The notes under the pieces are model-generated. The model was not told the origin of the DNA, ran no database searches, and worked only from the letters and a program-made list of their open reading frames with translations. DNA of 64,000 nucleotides from Muraenolepis orangiensis. Taxonomy: Eukaryota; Chordata; Actinopteri; Gadiformes; Muraenolepididae. This document shows positions 22,965 to 34,722 of this stretch, one piece after another (within the stretch, counting starts at the first letter, position 1; each line of letters opens with the position of its first letter). A program made the translations under genes and the position numbers. The DNA lies in NCBI GenBank assembly GCA_027704905.1, contig CM051000.1, positions 9,591,072 through 9,655,071 on the forward strand. Direction: 5' to 3'.

Positions 22965-23953
22965 TATAGGCCTATATCACGGCACAGTTGAAAGCCGGAA
23001 GTACCCGTTAAAAATCGCGGAAGCAGTGTATCCCAAGTTCCGGTTAATGCATTCACCTTGGCATTCACCATTGCGGACAGTTATCGCTGGACAACATCAC
23101 TGCATAACCTTCCAAAGGTCGGTCAAGACGATGTGGTTCAACTAGTGAATGAACACTACAGTCTACAGTGAAGAAGTCTAAATCCAAATCATACAATTCC
23201 CCAACATTGTGTCCTGTGGCTCTATCTGGATATATTGCAATATAACAAAGGCGAAAATACCAATATATATCGTATATAGCGATGCAGCCTAAAAATACCG
23301 GGATATGATTTTTGGTCCATATCTCCCAGCCCTACTTGGGACCAGTGCTTTTAATCATACACTTACCCAACATTGTGTGGCTCTATTCGGATGAGAGATG
23401 GAGTGTGTGTGGGGGTTAGGACCAGTGCTTTTAATCACACACATAAACAACATTATGTGGCTCTATTCAGATTAGAGATGGAGTGTGTGGGGGTCAGGAA
23501 CAGTGCTTTTAATCACACACATACCCAACATTGTTTGGCTCTATTTGGATGAGAGATGGAGTGTGTGTGGGGGTCAGGTCCAGTGCTTTTAATCATACAC
23601 ATACCCGACATTATTAGCCTATTCTTCCCACTTTTCGAGACGTATATGCTCTCCTTGTCAAAGTGCAAACTCCAGACATACGTGCTACCCCTGAGAACAT
23701 GAAACGAGGGACCTTCATCCCTCCTTATCAGCCTCACCCAAGACTTGCGGAGGAGTTTGTCTTTCGGGAAATCGTGGAAACTGAGGTACGGCTGTCTTTG
23801 TTTTGACGTTGAGCAGCCTGGTACACTACAATAACAGCGACAAGAGGAGACGGCCATAGTTTGTCACGTATCTGGGGTAACTACCGGAAGTAGGAGTACA
23901 CTGCTCGGCGATTTTTAACGTTCCGGAAGCAGGAAGTGTGACATAGGCCTATA
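22965..23953 (-). mobile_element. P-element-like THAP DNA transposon remnant
   Basis: The ends are inverted repeats of ~75 bp. The left starts TATAGGCCTATATCAC and contains GTTAAAAATCGCGGAAGCAG; the right, inverted, starts TATAGGCCTATGTCAC and contains CGTTAAAAATCGCC. Just inside the right end a minus-strand ORF (23857 down to ~23630) encodes a THAP-like finger: CSVPGCSTSKQRQPYLSFH, KSWVRLIRRDE, STYVWSLHF. The expected Cys of the C-x2-H pair is Trp here, so zinc binding is probably lost. The DDE-like domain is absent. Interior repeats of ~80 bp lie at 23339-23600. The C' copy has lost the THAP part and right end. Confidence 0.6.
23339..23600. repeat. ~80-bp tandem repeat inside the THAP element
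   Basis: GACCAGTGCTTTTAATCA and diverged forms recur at 23339, 23419, 23497 and 23577, with spacing of 78-80 bp. C' retains about two units (57470-57625). Confidence 0.85.
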
Positions 23954-24125
23954 ATCAGGATATGATTATCTACCATGTCAAATGCAGCGCATTTGACAGA
24001 GTATTAAAACAGAGCAATCCCCAACATTGGAAGACATTATAATTTGACAGTATTAAGAGGGCAGTTTTAGTTGAATGTCTATTTTCCGAAACCAGGACTG
24101 AAACTAATCAAATATATTGTGTCTG

Positions 24126-24285
24126 TCACGGGTTAGGTTTGGACCCAAATGCTGCACACAGACACCAAAGGCAGATAGTGATATTTATTACAAACACCAC
24201 ACAGACAGGGACAGGCAGAGATGTTGTCGGGGACAGGCAGGTGATCAGAACCGGGGTTGGGTAGACAAACCAGGCAGGGACAGGC
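24126..24285 (-). mobile_element. LTR-like fragment, minus orientation
   Basis: On the minus strand the segment ends AACCTAACCCGTGACA, an LTR-like 3' end, and contains ATAAATATCACT. Only the end is seen. It is interrupted by the L2 insertion at 24286 in C but continuous in C' (57790-57950). Confidence 0.4.
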
Positions 24286-27146
24286 CAAGTCAAGTCAAGT
24301 CAAGTCAAGTTTATTGTCACTTCACAGTTTACAGTTTAGTATAAAGCAGTGATGTGAAATTCTTGTGTGCAATACCCGACGACAGACAGCAGTTATAGAA
24401 TAAGATAAAATAAAAATAGATAAAAATAGATAAAAATAGAATAAAAAATAGAATAAGGAATATAAAATAAAAATAAAAAATGCAATTTATAAAATGCAAA
24501 AATCAGCACAGAAAAGAGCAATATATATATATAAATCAATGTAATAAAATATACATTGTTATATGTTATACGCCCTTGTTCAGCAGCCTGATGGCCTGAC
24601 TGTGGAAGCTATCTCTAAGCCTATTTGTACGACACTTGATACTGCGGTATCGCCTGCCTGACGGTAATAGTGAGTAAAGTTCGTGGCTGGGGTGGGCAAT
24701 GTCTTTTATAATTCTTTTGGCCTTGGCCACGCACCGCTGGTTGTAAATGTCCAGGAGGGAGGGGAGCTCACCTCCAACGATATACTGGGCCGTCCGCACC
24801 ACCCTTTGAAGCGCTCTGCGCTCGAGTGCCGTGCAGTTCCCGTACCAGGCGGTGATACACCCTGTCAGAACACTCTCGATGGTGCCGTTGTAGAATGTTC
24901 TCAGGATGCGGGGGCCCATGCTGAATTTCTTCAGACGCCTGAGAAAATACAGGCGTTGTTGGGCCTTTTTCACCACGTGTGTGGTGTGCGTGGACCATGT
25001 GAGGTCCTCGGAGATGTGCACGCCGAGGAACTTGAAGCTGCTGACCCTCTCTACTGCAACGCCGTCGATGGAGATAGGGCTGTGCTCTCCCCTCTGCCTC
25101 CTGAAGTCCACGATCAGCTCCTTGGTCTTCTTGACGTTGAGGGCGAGGCTGTTCTCCTGGCACCACTGCTCCAGCGATCCGACCTCCTCCCTGTAGGCTG
25201 TCTCGTCGTCGCCGGCGATCAGGCCCATCACTGTCGTGTCGTCAGCAAACTTGACGATGACGTTGGAGCTGTGCATAGCCATGCAGTCGTGGGTGTAGAG
25301 GGAGTAGAGGAGAGGGCTCAGCACGCATCCCTGGGGGGCTCCCGTGTTGAGGGTCAGTGGCTCTGATGTGGTGCTGCCCATCCTCACCACCTGGCGGCGG
25401 TCCGACAGGAGGTTCAGTATCCAGCTGCACATGGATGGGGGTACGCCTAGACCTCTCAGCTTGGTGTCGAGCTTGGCAGGAACTATTGTGTTGAATGCTG
25501 AGCTGTAGTCCACAAACAGCATTCGCACATAACAGTTCTTCCCCTCCAAGTGGGAAAGGGCAGTGTGGAGGGCCATGGCAATTGCGTCGTCCGTGGATCT
25601 ATTTTGACGATATGCAAATTGCCATGGGTCCAGCGTGGTAGGTAACACGGAGCAAATAAAGTCCTTGACCAACCTCTCGAAGCATTTGCTAACGATCGAG
25701 GTGAGGGCCACAGGTCTGTAGTCATTCAGGCATGTTACCTTGGTTTGTTTAGGGACAGGCACGATGGTGGATATCTTGAAGACCGCGGGGACAACAGCCT
25801 GGGACAGGGAGAGGTTGAAGATGTCTGCAAAGACTCCTGCCAACTGGTCTGCGCATGCTCTGAGGACGCGGCCCGGGATGTCGTCGGGGCCTGCCGCCTT
25901 ACGGATGTTCAGCCGCTTAAAGGTGCGGCGCACATCCGCCTCCGAGATGCGCAGCTGGCTGGTCTCCCCAGTCGGTGCTGGCTTCGGCGGGCTGCCGTTT
26001 ACGTCGAACCGAGCAAAAAATGTATTTAGCTCTCCTGGGAGGGAGGTAGAGGAGTTCTCTACACAACTGGTTCTCCCTCTGAAGTTCGTTATATTCTGCA
26101 GCCCCTGCCACATACCCCTCGCATCGTGTTTCTTGAATTTATCTTCCACTCTGTCCTTATACTCCCGCTTGGCAGTGACGATGGTCTTACGGAGGTCGTA
26201 ACGGGCTCTCGTATATTCCTCCGTATTCCCGGAACCAAAGGCGGCGTTACGCGCATGTAGGGCAGCGCGAACATCGCCGTTAATCCACGGTTTCTGGTTG
26301 GGATATATCCGAACCGACTTGGTCGGAACAACGTCATCTATGCACTTCTTGATGAACCCGGTGACCGACGACGCGTACTCGTTGATGTTATTGTCCGAGG
26401 CAACGCGGAACATGTGCCAGTCAGCGTGATCAAAACAATCCTGCAGCGTAGAATCTGATTGGTCCGACCAGCATTGGACCTCCCTCACAGCGATCGGTTG
26501 CTGCTTCAGTCTCTGCCTATAGGCGGGGAGTAGCTGGATAGAGCGGTGATCTGATTTGCCGAACGGTGGGCGGAGGAGGGCCTTGTAGCCATCACGGAAG
26601 GGAGTGTAGCAGTGGTCGAGGATCCGCTCGCCCCGTGTGTTGCTCTTTATGTGTTGGTAGAACTTCGGGAGAACCTTCTTCAGGTTCGCCTTGTTGAAGT
26701 CCCCCGCTACGATGAGAGCAGCCTCGGGGTGGGCCGACTCCTGTTCGCTGATAGCCCCGTACAGTTCCTTCAGCGCTGTGTCCGTGTTGGCTTGTGGGGG
26801 AATGTAAACAGCGGTCACGGTTACCGCTGTAAACTCCCGAGGTAGCCAGTATGGACGGCACATAAGCATCAGGTACTCCAGGTCCGGGGAACAGAAAGAC
26901 TTGAGGGGATGTACATGACTTTGGTTGCACCAAGATCTGTTTATCATGAGACATACCCCCCCTCCGCGATCTTTACCGGAGAGAGCCTTTGTTCTGTCCG
27001 CCCGGTGTACGGAAAATCCCGTCGGCTCGATAGCTGCGTCGGTAACCCCCTCCGACATCCATGTCTCCGTAAGGCAGATAATGCAATTGTCCCTAGTTTC
27101 CCGGTGGAATTGAATACGGAATTGAATACGGAATACGGCAGAGGCG
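24286..27146 (-). mobile_element. 5'-truncated L2 LINE insertion; C' carries the empty site
   Basis: Minus-strand element. Its 3' tail is at the left: AATAAACTTGACTTGACTTG read on minus. It encodes most of the endonuclease and all of the RT. In C' the sequence runs straight from GGGACAGGC into AGAGGCGTAGTC (57941-57960), whereas in C the element sits between these strings, so C' shows the pre-insertion site. The 5' truncation point is in the endonuclease, near 27106-27135, next to a 12-bp duplication of GAATTGAATACG. Confidence 0.9.
24566..27106 (-). CDS. L2 retrotransposon endonuclease-reverse transcriptase, N-terminally truncated
   Basis: About 846 codons without a stop. The apurinic-type endonuclease begins late (CIICLTETWM), so the first ~50 residues are missing; AGDFNKANL and KSDHRSIQL supply late EN catalytic motifs. 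The RT follows: DYRPVALTSIVSKCFERL, FAYRQNRSTDDAIAM, MLFVDYSSAFNTI (motif A Asp), GAPQGCVLSPLLYSLYTHD, VKFADDTTVMGLI (motif C Asp pair), SFKFLGVHISEDLTW. The end is LPSGRRYRSIKCRTNRLRDS and RLLNKGV. The frame stays open upstream through flanking DNA and a minisatellite to 27460, but that extension is not LINE protein. The intact RT suggests a young insertion, probably dead because EN is incomplete. Confidence 0.85.
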   Translation of the reverse strand, partial: HRETRDNCIICLTETWMSEGVTDAAIEPTGFSVHRADRTKALSGKDRGGGVCLMINRSWCNQSHVHPLKSFCSPDLEYLMLMCRPYWLPREFTAVTVTAVYIPPQANTDTALKELYGAISEQESAHPEAALIVAGDFNKANLKKVLPKFYQHIKSNTRGERILDHCYTPFRDGYKALLRPPFGKSDHRSIQLLPAYRQRLKQQPIAVREVQCWSDQSDSTLQDCFDHADWHMFRVASDNNINEYASSVTGFIKKCIDDVVPTKSVRIYPNQKPWINGDVRAALHARNAAFGSGNTEEYTRARYDLRKTIVTAKREYKDRVEDKFKKHDARGMWQGLQNITNFRGRTSCVENSSTSLPGELNTFFARFDVNGSPPKPAPTGETSQLRISEADVRRTFKRLNIRKAAGPDDIPGRVLRACADQLAGVFADIFNLSLSQAVVPAVFKISTIVPVPKQTKVTCLNDYRPVALTSIVSKCFERLVKDFICSVLPTTLDPWQFAYRQNRSTDDAIAMALHTALSHLEGKNCYVRMLFVDYSSAFNTIVPAKLDTKLRGLGVPPSMCSWILNLLSDRRQVVRMGSTTSEPLTLNTGAPQGCVLSPLLYSLYTHDCMAMHSSNVIVKFADDTTVMGLIAGDDETAYREEVGSLEQWCQENSLALNVKKTKELIVDFRRQRGEHSPISIDGVAVERVSSFKFLGVHISEDLTWSTHTTHVVKKAQQRLYFLRRLKKFSMGPRILRTFYNGTIESVLTGCITAWYGNCTALERRALQRVVRTAQYIVGGELPSLLDIYNQRCVAKAKRIIKDIAHPSHELYSLLPSGRRYRSIKCRTNRLRDSFHSQAIRLLNKGV

Positions 27147-27204
27147 GCAGAGGCGTAGTCAGTATTCGTCAGAGATGTCCACCTCTTCCTCCTCTGCTTC
27201 CTGA

Positions 27205-27412
27205 GGGTTCTCGCTCTGGACCTCTCTGGACCTCTCTGGTCCTCTCTGGTCCTCTCTGGTCCTCTCTGGTCCTCTCTGGAACTCTCTGGTCCTCTCTGGA
27301 CCTCTCCGGTCCTCTTTGGACCTCTCTGGACCTCCCTGGACCTCTCTGGACCTCTCTGGACCTCTCTGGACCTCCTTGGTCCTCTCTGGACCAGAGAGGA
27401 CCCCATCTGACA
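27205..27412. repeat. 10-bp minisatellite (CCTCTCTGGA/T), block C
   Basis: About 20 units of CCTCTCTGG[A/T]. Ten-base units read in one frame give a 10-residue periodic peptide (RGPERSREVQ on minus), which explains the long chance frames here. The C' copy (58021-58256) has different unit variants and length. Confidence 0.95.
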
Positions 27413-27545
27413 GACGGTCCTCTCAGATGGTGCAAGGAGAAGGTAATCCTCCTGGGTCACTCTCTGACCCCGGGGGAGAAAACACTCACATCAACACGTG
27501 TGACCCATCACAGTACCCATCACAGAGCCCATCACAGTAAAACAA

Positions 27546-28023
27546 ATGCTCAGTTGTCTTGGAATCACATCCTACTGCAGGCAATTCATTCTAGATTACA
27601 GCACCCTGGAGAGCCCACTGAGCGCAATCGCACACGGGCCTGACCTGACCTCCCACAGCAGGGTCAAGTGGACGCCAGAAGCAGAGGCTGCGTTCACAGA
27701 GATGAAATTAGCACTTTCATCAGACCCGACTTTAGGTCTTCCAGACCCGACCAAACCATTCATTCAGATGGCAGACGTTAAAGGGAACTTTATGACGTCA
27801 GTGTTGACACAAGAGCATGGGGGACGACTGAGGCCGACAGCCTATTTTTCCAGCAGGTTGGATCCGGTGGCAGCAGGGCTACCAAGGTGCCAAAAAGCAG
27901 TAGCCGCAGTAGAGAAAGCTGTTGTGGCTTCGAGAGATTTTGTAGGCTACTCACCACTAACCTTGCTTGTCCCACACGCAGTTGCAGCTTTGTTATTGGA
28001 ACAGAAGACATCCAGGCTATCCC
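27546..28023 (+). pseudogene. ERV pol fragment: RT thumb/connection (block C)
   Basis: Retroviral RT C-terminal part: LGITSYCRQFILDYSTLE, AHGPDLTSHSRVKWTPEAE and then TAYFSSRLDPVAAGLP. It ends at the LINE insertion near 28024, and pol resumes at 28574 with the RNase H part. The upstream side (gag, protease, RT fingers and palm) is missing and is replaced by minisatellite sequence. The C' copy is at 58417-58894. Confidence 0.8.
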
Positions 28024-28573
<550 letters not shown>

Positions 28574-29536
28574 AGCAGCCAGATGGCTGCGGTACAACAA
28601 CACCCTGTTGGATACCCCAAACATCACTGTTAAATGATGCAATGTCCTTAATCCAGCTACTTTGCTTTTGAATGAAGGAGATGGCGAACCGCATGATTGC
28701 TGTGCTATTGTGTCTGCTGTTTGTTCCCCTAGGATTGACCTTAAGGAACACGCCATCCCAAACACAGAGGAAGAACTGTTCGTAGATGGCTCTGCCTCCC
28801 GAGACAGGGCCACAGGGGCGAATTGCATTGGGTTTGCGGTAGTAACATCACACACAACGGTCGACAGTGGTAGATTACCGGCCAACTACTCTGCACAGGC
28901 AGCGGAGTTGATTGCACTCACACAGGCGTGTAGGCATGTGGAAGGCAGGCGTGTTAACATCTACACGGACAGCAGGTACGCGTTTGGAGTGGTGCACGAC
29001 TTTGGCACACTCTGGAAACAGCGTGGTTTCCTAACATCGTCAGGCAAGCACATCACAATCTAATATCAGAACTAGAGGCTATCTTGCTGCCTAACCAGAT
29101 TGCGGTCATCAAATGCGATGCACACACAGGTAACTCGGACAGCGTGTCCAGAGGTAACGCGTTAGCTGATGCCGCCGCGAAGCTCGCTGCAGGACAACAT
29201 TCCCCTGTAGCGACGTCATTACAAACAGATGCGTCACCGTGTAGCGAGCGCGCCTTGCAGGAGATGCAGCAGCAGGCTAAACCACACAAGACGGCAACGT
29301 GGGCGCGGGTGGGGTGCGTTAAAGAGGAGGGAGTGTGGAGGGCCCCCGGTGGGAAACCTTGCCTACCAGCATGGTCATTTCCATATTACGCTAAATTGAC
29401 ACATGGGCGAGACCACGTGTCAAAATGAGGGATGGACAATGACCTACAAAAACATTGGTTCACAAAAGGGTTCTCAAAGGGTTCATTTTGTGTGTTAATA
29501 GGGTCATCATGTTGTACATTCATTCCAGATAACAAT
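28574..29536 (+). pseudogene. ERV pol fragment: RNase H to integrase N-terminus (second A start)
   Basis: A near copy of 547-1509. Differences include a 3-nt insertion giving TDASPCSER, a premature stop at 29426-29428 in place of the GG of block A (CAAAATGAGGG against CAAAAGGAGGG), and a few substitutions. It carries the same frameshift near the RNase H end. Confidence 0.8.
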
Positions 29537-29546
29537 TGATCAGGCG

Positions 29547-29667
29547 ATGCATAACCTAACTGCCCTCCACGACATCATGCGCAGGGAAAATGTCAAACCA
29601 GACGACAACTGTTTGGAGAAATCTTTCATCTTGGAAGAAGTGGGTTGCAGGGATTTGGGTGGGGGGA
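29547..29667 (+). pseudogene. ERV env TM fragment, cut by the assembly gap
   Basis: The start of the same env TM fragment as 1517-1903. It has lost two bases in the Trp-rich stretch (AACTGTTTGG against AACTGGTTTTGG), so it is frameshifted. It runs into the N gap. Confidence 0.65.
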
Positions 29668-30667
29668 NNNNNNNNNNNNNNNNNNNNNNNNNNNNNNNNN
29701 NNNNNNNNNNNNNNNNNNNNNNNNNNNNNNNNNNNNNNNNNNNNNNNNNNNNNNNNNNNNNNNNNNNNNNNNNNNNNNNNNNNNNNNNNNNNNNNNNNNN
29801 NNNNNNNNNNNNNNNNNNNNNNNNNNNNNNNNNNNNNNNNNNNNNNNNNNNNNNNNNNNNNNNNNNNNNNNNNNNNNNNNNNNNNNNNNNNNNNNNNNNN
29901 NNNNNNNNNNNNNNNNNNNNNNNNNNNNNNNNNNNNNNNNNNNNNNNNNNNNNNNNNNNNNNNNNNNNNNNNNNNNNNNNNNNNNNNNNNNNNNNNNNNN
30001 NNNNNNNNNNNNNNNNNNNNNNNNNNNNNNNNNNNNNNNNNNNNNNNNNNNNNNNNNNNNNNNNNNNNNNNNNNNNNNNNNNNNNNNNNNNNNNNNNNNN
30101 NNNNNNNNNNNNNNNNNNNNNNNNNNNNNNNNNNNNNNNNNNNNNNNNNNNNNNNNNNNNNNNNNNNNNNNNNNNNNNNNNNNNNNNNNNNNNNNNNNNN
30201 NNNNNNNNNNNNNNNNNNNNNNNNNNNNNNNNNNNNNNNNNNNNNNNNNNNNNNNNNNNNNNNNNNNNNNNNNNNNNNNNNNNNNNNNNNNNNNNNNNNN
30301 NNNNNNNNNNNNNNNNNNNNNNNNNNNNNNNNNNNNNNNNNNNNNNNNNNNNNNNNNNNNNNNNNNNNNNNNNNNNNNNNNNNNNNNNNNNNNNNNNNNN
30401 NNNNNNNNNNNNNNNNNNNNNNNNNNNNNNNNNNNNNNNNNNNNNNNNNNNNNNNNNNNNNNNNNNNNNNNNNNNNNNNNNNNNNNNNNNNNNNNNNNNN
30501 NNNNNNNNNNNNNNNNNNNNNNNNNNNNNNNNNNNNNNNNNNNNNNNNNNNNNNNNNNNNNNNNNNNNNNNNNNNNNNNNNNNNNNNNNNNNNNNNNNNN
30601 NNNNNNNNNNNNNNNNNNNNNNNNNNNNNNNNNNNNNNNNNNNNNNNNNNNNNNNNNNNNNNNNNNN
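29668..30667. other. Assembly gap, exactly 1000 N
   Basis: The round size indicates a placeholder of unknown true length. Frames called through it are meaningless. Confidence 1.
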
Positions 30668-31880
30668 TTATTATCCATGGCGCTTCCTTCACCCTGATAA
30701 AAAAATTCTCCTTTTACTCCCACGTACATAAGACATTTTCATTGTCGGCTATCAGTAATGTAGAATACTCGACCATAGTAATTTCAGACAACACGCCCCT
30801 GCAATTTGACCATTCCTTCATGCCATTACAAAAAACTTGCCCCCCTGGCGGTTGAATTGTACACTACTAAATGATGATGCATTCCTCACAACAATCTCAA
30901 CAGCAATTGATAAGTTCCTAATTAACAATAACTCTGTCAAATGACATATCTCCATCTCTTCTCTCTCTGGGAAACATTAAAGGTGGTTATCAGGGGAGAG
31001 ATCATATCCAAATCTGCAGGACGAAAAAATCGGGAAAAACAAGCACACAATACGTTTATGGAAAGCATAAAGGATCTGGATAGCAAGCTATCAATATCGC
31101 CGTCGAGCTTGAAAAAGAAAGACAAATCCTTCAGATGAACTACAATTTTCTCACAAAACAAGAAACTGAAAAATTGCTTTTACGTTCACGAGGCTTTCTC
31201 TATGAACATGGTGACTTTTGGCGCACCAAATTAAGAGCCAAGCGGCATCCCAACAGATTAAACAAATAAGAACCTGTCAGGCGAGATTACAGTCACCCCA
31301 TCTGTCATTAATGATACCTTTAAAAATGTGTATTCCAAGTTATATACCTCTGAGCCCCTAGCGACAATACAGGCATGTTTCTCAATAACCTTAAATTCCC
31401 GTGTATCACTTCTGATCAGGTGAGCCGGATGGATCGTCCCCTGCCAATTTGTGAAATTATTGAAGCAATTAAAGTTATACAAAGTGGCAAGGCCCCAGGG
31501 CCAGATTGTTATCATATACAATTTTATAAAACATTTGTTGAGAAGCTGAGAAGCCCCTCCTTCTTAAAATGTACAATGATTCTCTAGATAATTTAGGAAC
31601 ATTACCTTAAACCCTCACGGAGGCCTCTATAAATGTAATATTAAAGCCAAACAAAGACAGCTGTGAGTGCAGTTCGTACAGGCCTATCTCACTTTTAAAT
31701 AACGACTACAAGATCTTGACTAAAGCCTTAGCACGTAGATTGGAACCTGCCCTATCAAAGATTATATCCCCAGATCAAACAGGATTTATGAAAAATTGCC
31801 ATTACTTTTCTAATATTTGCCGCCTCCTCAATATTATTTTAGTCCCAGTCATCCTCAGAGGTGGTGATCTCCCAACTAAT
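30668..31880 (+). mobile_element. L1-clade LINE fragment
   Basis: Decayed frames on plus carry L1-type motifs: FLINNNSVK and SLWETLKVVIRGEIIS (EN-RT linker), IQSGKAPGPDCYHIQFYK (RT), ALARRLEPALSKIISPDQTG (RT). Several frameshifts and stops. The 5' side enters the gap, and the 3' RT core is absent. Confidence 0.8.
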
Positions 31881-32224
31881 TTTGTGTTTCCAGGACCATA
31901 ACAAAAAGTGTGAGACATTTTATTTTTAAGCACCTAAAAATGGAGCTAAAGCAAAATTTGAATCAGGAGGACCATATTCTCACCCCGTTAACATGTCATT
32001 TATATACACATCTCTCATTCATGCTCATCTGTTGTATTCATTACAGCTCTCCATCCCCCCAGGACCATAGGCTCCACCTGTCTACGAAGAAAGAGATGGC
32101 ATCCTCCAGGGTCAAGGAATTCCATCCATAGTCATCACCACCACCTAAACTACATAAGGGGGAATCTAATCTACCGGCAATCTACATTATACACCCATTA
32201 ATAACTTGATGGTTGCCAAATGCT
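31880..32224. other. No gene recognised
   Basis: Short frames only, without recognisable motifs. Confidence 0.5.
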
Positions 32225-32730
32225 TGTCCATCCATCCATCGTCTACCGCTTATTGGGGATTGGGTCGCAGAGGTAGCAGCTCCAGCTGCTCCCCATCTCA
32301 GGCTCCATCGTCCCCATCTGCCACTCCTTAGGTACAATCCCAGACTTAAACGCAATGTTGAAAAGACGTGTCATCCATGACAGTTGTTTGACAACATTTA
32401 GTTTGCCGCCCATCATCCTCCAGCTCTGCCTCTACCGTAGAGGATGGGTTAGTTGGGTTGAGGCGTTCCTCAAAGTGCTCCTTCCACCGCCTGATTACCT
32501 CCTCAGTTGAGGAGTGTTCAACCCTTAATGTAAACAGCTTGGATGGATTCCTGCTTTCCCCTCCTGAGGCGCCAGACAGTATACCAGAATCGCTTTGGTG
32601 CCGACTGCCGGCTTTGCCTTTGCTACGGTTAATACTGCTTTCCTCTTGGACTCTCGATACCTTGTAACCGAGTCCGGAGTCTCCCGGGATAACATAGCCC
32701 AGAAGGCCTCCTTTTTGAAGTCTTGTTATG
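32225..32730 (-). mobile_element. Rex3/RTE-like LINE fragment
   Basis: Begins with CCATCCATCCATCGTCTACCG (the (GATG)n tail on minus), the same 3' end as the 13338 copy. It is followed by degenerate minus-strand RT/EN-linker sequence resembling 13860-14290. It has a large internal deletion. Confidence 0.65.
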
Positions 32731-33275
32731 CGAGTGAATTGAGTGATTCATAACTGATGTGATGTGTCGCAATCACATTAGAGTTTATATTGGCCCAAAG
32801 CTAACATGGGTGTGACTAATCAACACTGTGTGATTGTTTCATTGGCGCCGATGGGACCCATTTGTAGATATGCATTTTTTATTGATACAGCACAATTTTA
32901 TTATTTATTTACATCTAATTATTTTGCGGAAGCCCTGTTTGAGAAATACTGATATATACTGAATACTGAACCCTAGGATGAGTGAACCCTCAAACTACTG
33001 AACCCTTGGTCTAGTGAACCCTCTGACTTTTAATCAATTAATGCTACCTCAATTAATTTTGCATACATGGCAAATAAAATGACATGTAACAATTTCAGAT
33101 TAGAGAAAATAATATATAATATATAGTATTCAATCTAGAGGGAATATTCTGCACTGATGCTTATGCAGATGCCTTGAAGCAATAGTATTTTAGTAAATAA
33201 AGTATGAAATATAACCACTGACAAGGACCTTTAATGTAACAATGTATACTACATTGTTGTATACTACATTGTTAC
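32731..33275. other. No gene recognised
   Basis: AT-rich. A small local duplication (ATACTACATTGTT, twice) lies at 33246-33270. Confidence 0.5.
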
Positions 33276-33592
33276 TGTTATGTGTTTGTGCCCTGATCAG
33301 GCGCTCCTAGTGTGATGTGTCATGTCTAGCTGTAGTTCTCTGTCATGGTTTTGTAGTCCTTATCGTTTTCCCTTCCAGGTGTACCCATTTGTAATCAACC
33401 CAGGTGTGTCTCGTCTCGTCATTCCCTCATGTATAAGTATTCTGTCTTCCCCTTTGTCTGGTTGCTGATCCTGTCTGTGCAATTATGTGTTCTTGTCTGT
33501 CGTTACTTTATATTTCCTTTGTTCAACCATGGTAATTATTAATTAAATATTCTTTGTTGATTACTTTGGCTACCGTCTCCTTATTATGTTAC
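33276..33592 (+). mobile_element. Possible solo LTR
   Basis: Begins TGTTATGTGTTTGTGCCC and ends TTATTATGTTACA, with a promoter-like CATGTATAAGTATTCTG at ~33429 and a poly(A)-like ATTAAAT near 33541. Target duplications are not clear. Confidence 0.4.
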
Positions 33593-33599
33593 ATTGACC

Positions 33600-34720
33600 A
33601 GACATCGAGCCGTCTAATTGTCAATGGTAACGTAATAGTTACGAAGGCTATAATCAAATTCACTCAATATACAAAACAATGTAAATGTTAGACTTTTAGT
33701 AGTGCACATTGAATCATACTCGCAGGAAGTTAGGGTGCTCCTCGAGGAGGAACTTTCTTTGTTGGAATTTGTATTAATATATTCAATTAATATAGATTTA
33801 TTAATTTTTGTAATAAAACGTTTCAATCAATTATTAATTAGACAATATGAAATTTCACATTAATATTGAGATTGTGCTCATTTGACTTTAGGCAGTTACA
33901 TTTACTAGACCGGTAAAAGGCTTGGTTACTCATTTGATCAGTACTCCATGTTGATTAACATATTTTCTCTCAGTTTATCTATGCATTGATTAGATGGTAA
34001 TACCTAGTAATTAATAGAAACAATCTGCACTTGTTGCATTTTATATAACAAATTAAAGAAAGGAATGTACTTTTTACTCATTCTTCAATTGTAATTATTT
34101 TTCTTTTTGCTTACACTTTTGGGGGATTCAGTGCTGAATTTCGTCCATGAATAAGTAGCTAAGTGTTTCTATATATATTTACAACTATACATGTAATTAT
34201 TATTTTATAAAACACGAGCAGAACAATATGCAACTATTAGTACAGAGTTGCAGGTGAGTGAGTCGAGCTAATCTGCGGCGGAAATTCATTCCAGACGCTT
34301 GTCTTCATGTCATTCATGTTAAAATTTCCATCATTACCCAGAGCTTGTGCAACATGAAATAAATACAATTGAGATCTATAGCCTTACATCTCAGCTCTAT
34401 CATAATCACCACCCTCCATGGACATTTTATTCAAGCTTTATTCAATGAAAATATTATAACTTTCGTATTTGTATGTATGGTAGCAGGTGTGAGGCAACTC
34501 GAGAACATCAATATTGGGAAAGTGTTACATAGTTTAAAGTGATCAGGATCTTAAAATGTAAAATAATGATAAGATATTACAGAGGGACATATCCACTGCA
34601 TCCACTAACAATATCCTGCCCAGAAAATGTAAAAAATATATATTGATTATAGATGGCCAAGTCTGCTCATAAACTTATTCTGGGAAAGACAGAATGTGGT
34701 CTGACGTCTTCACTTATATA
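33600..34720. other. AT-rich region 3' of ZP copy 2; no gene seen
   Basis: Only short frames; probably the downstream flank of copy 2. A minus-strand AATAAA occurs near 34437, ~290 bases past the copy 2 stop. Confidence 0.5.
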
Positions 34721-34722
34721 TC

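Noticed and set aside
29547..30855. ORFs of 350-420 codons across the N gaps
   Set aside because: They consist of unknown residues; the gap is a 1000-N placeholder. The same applies to 53712-55092.
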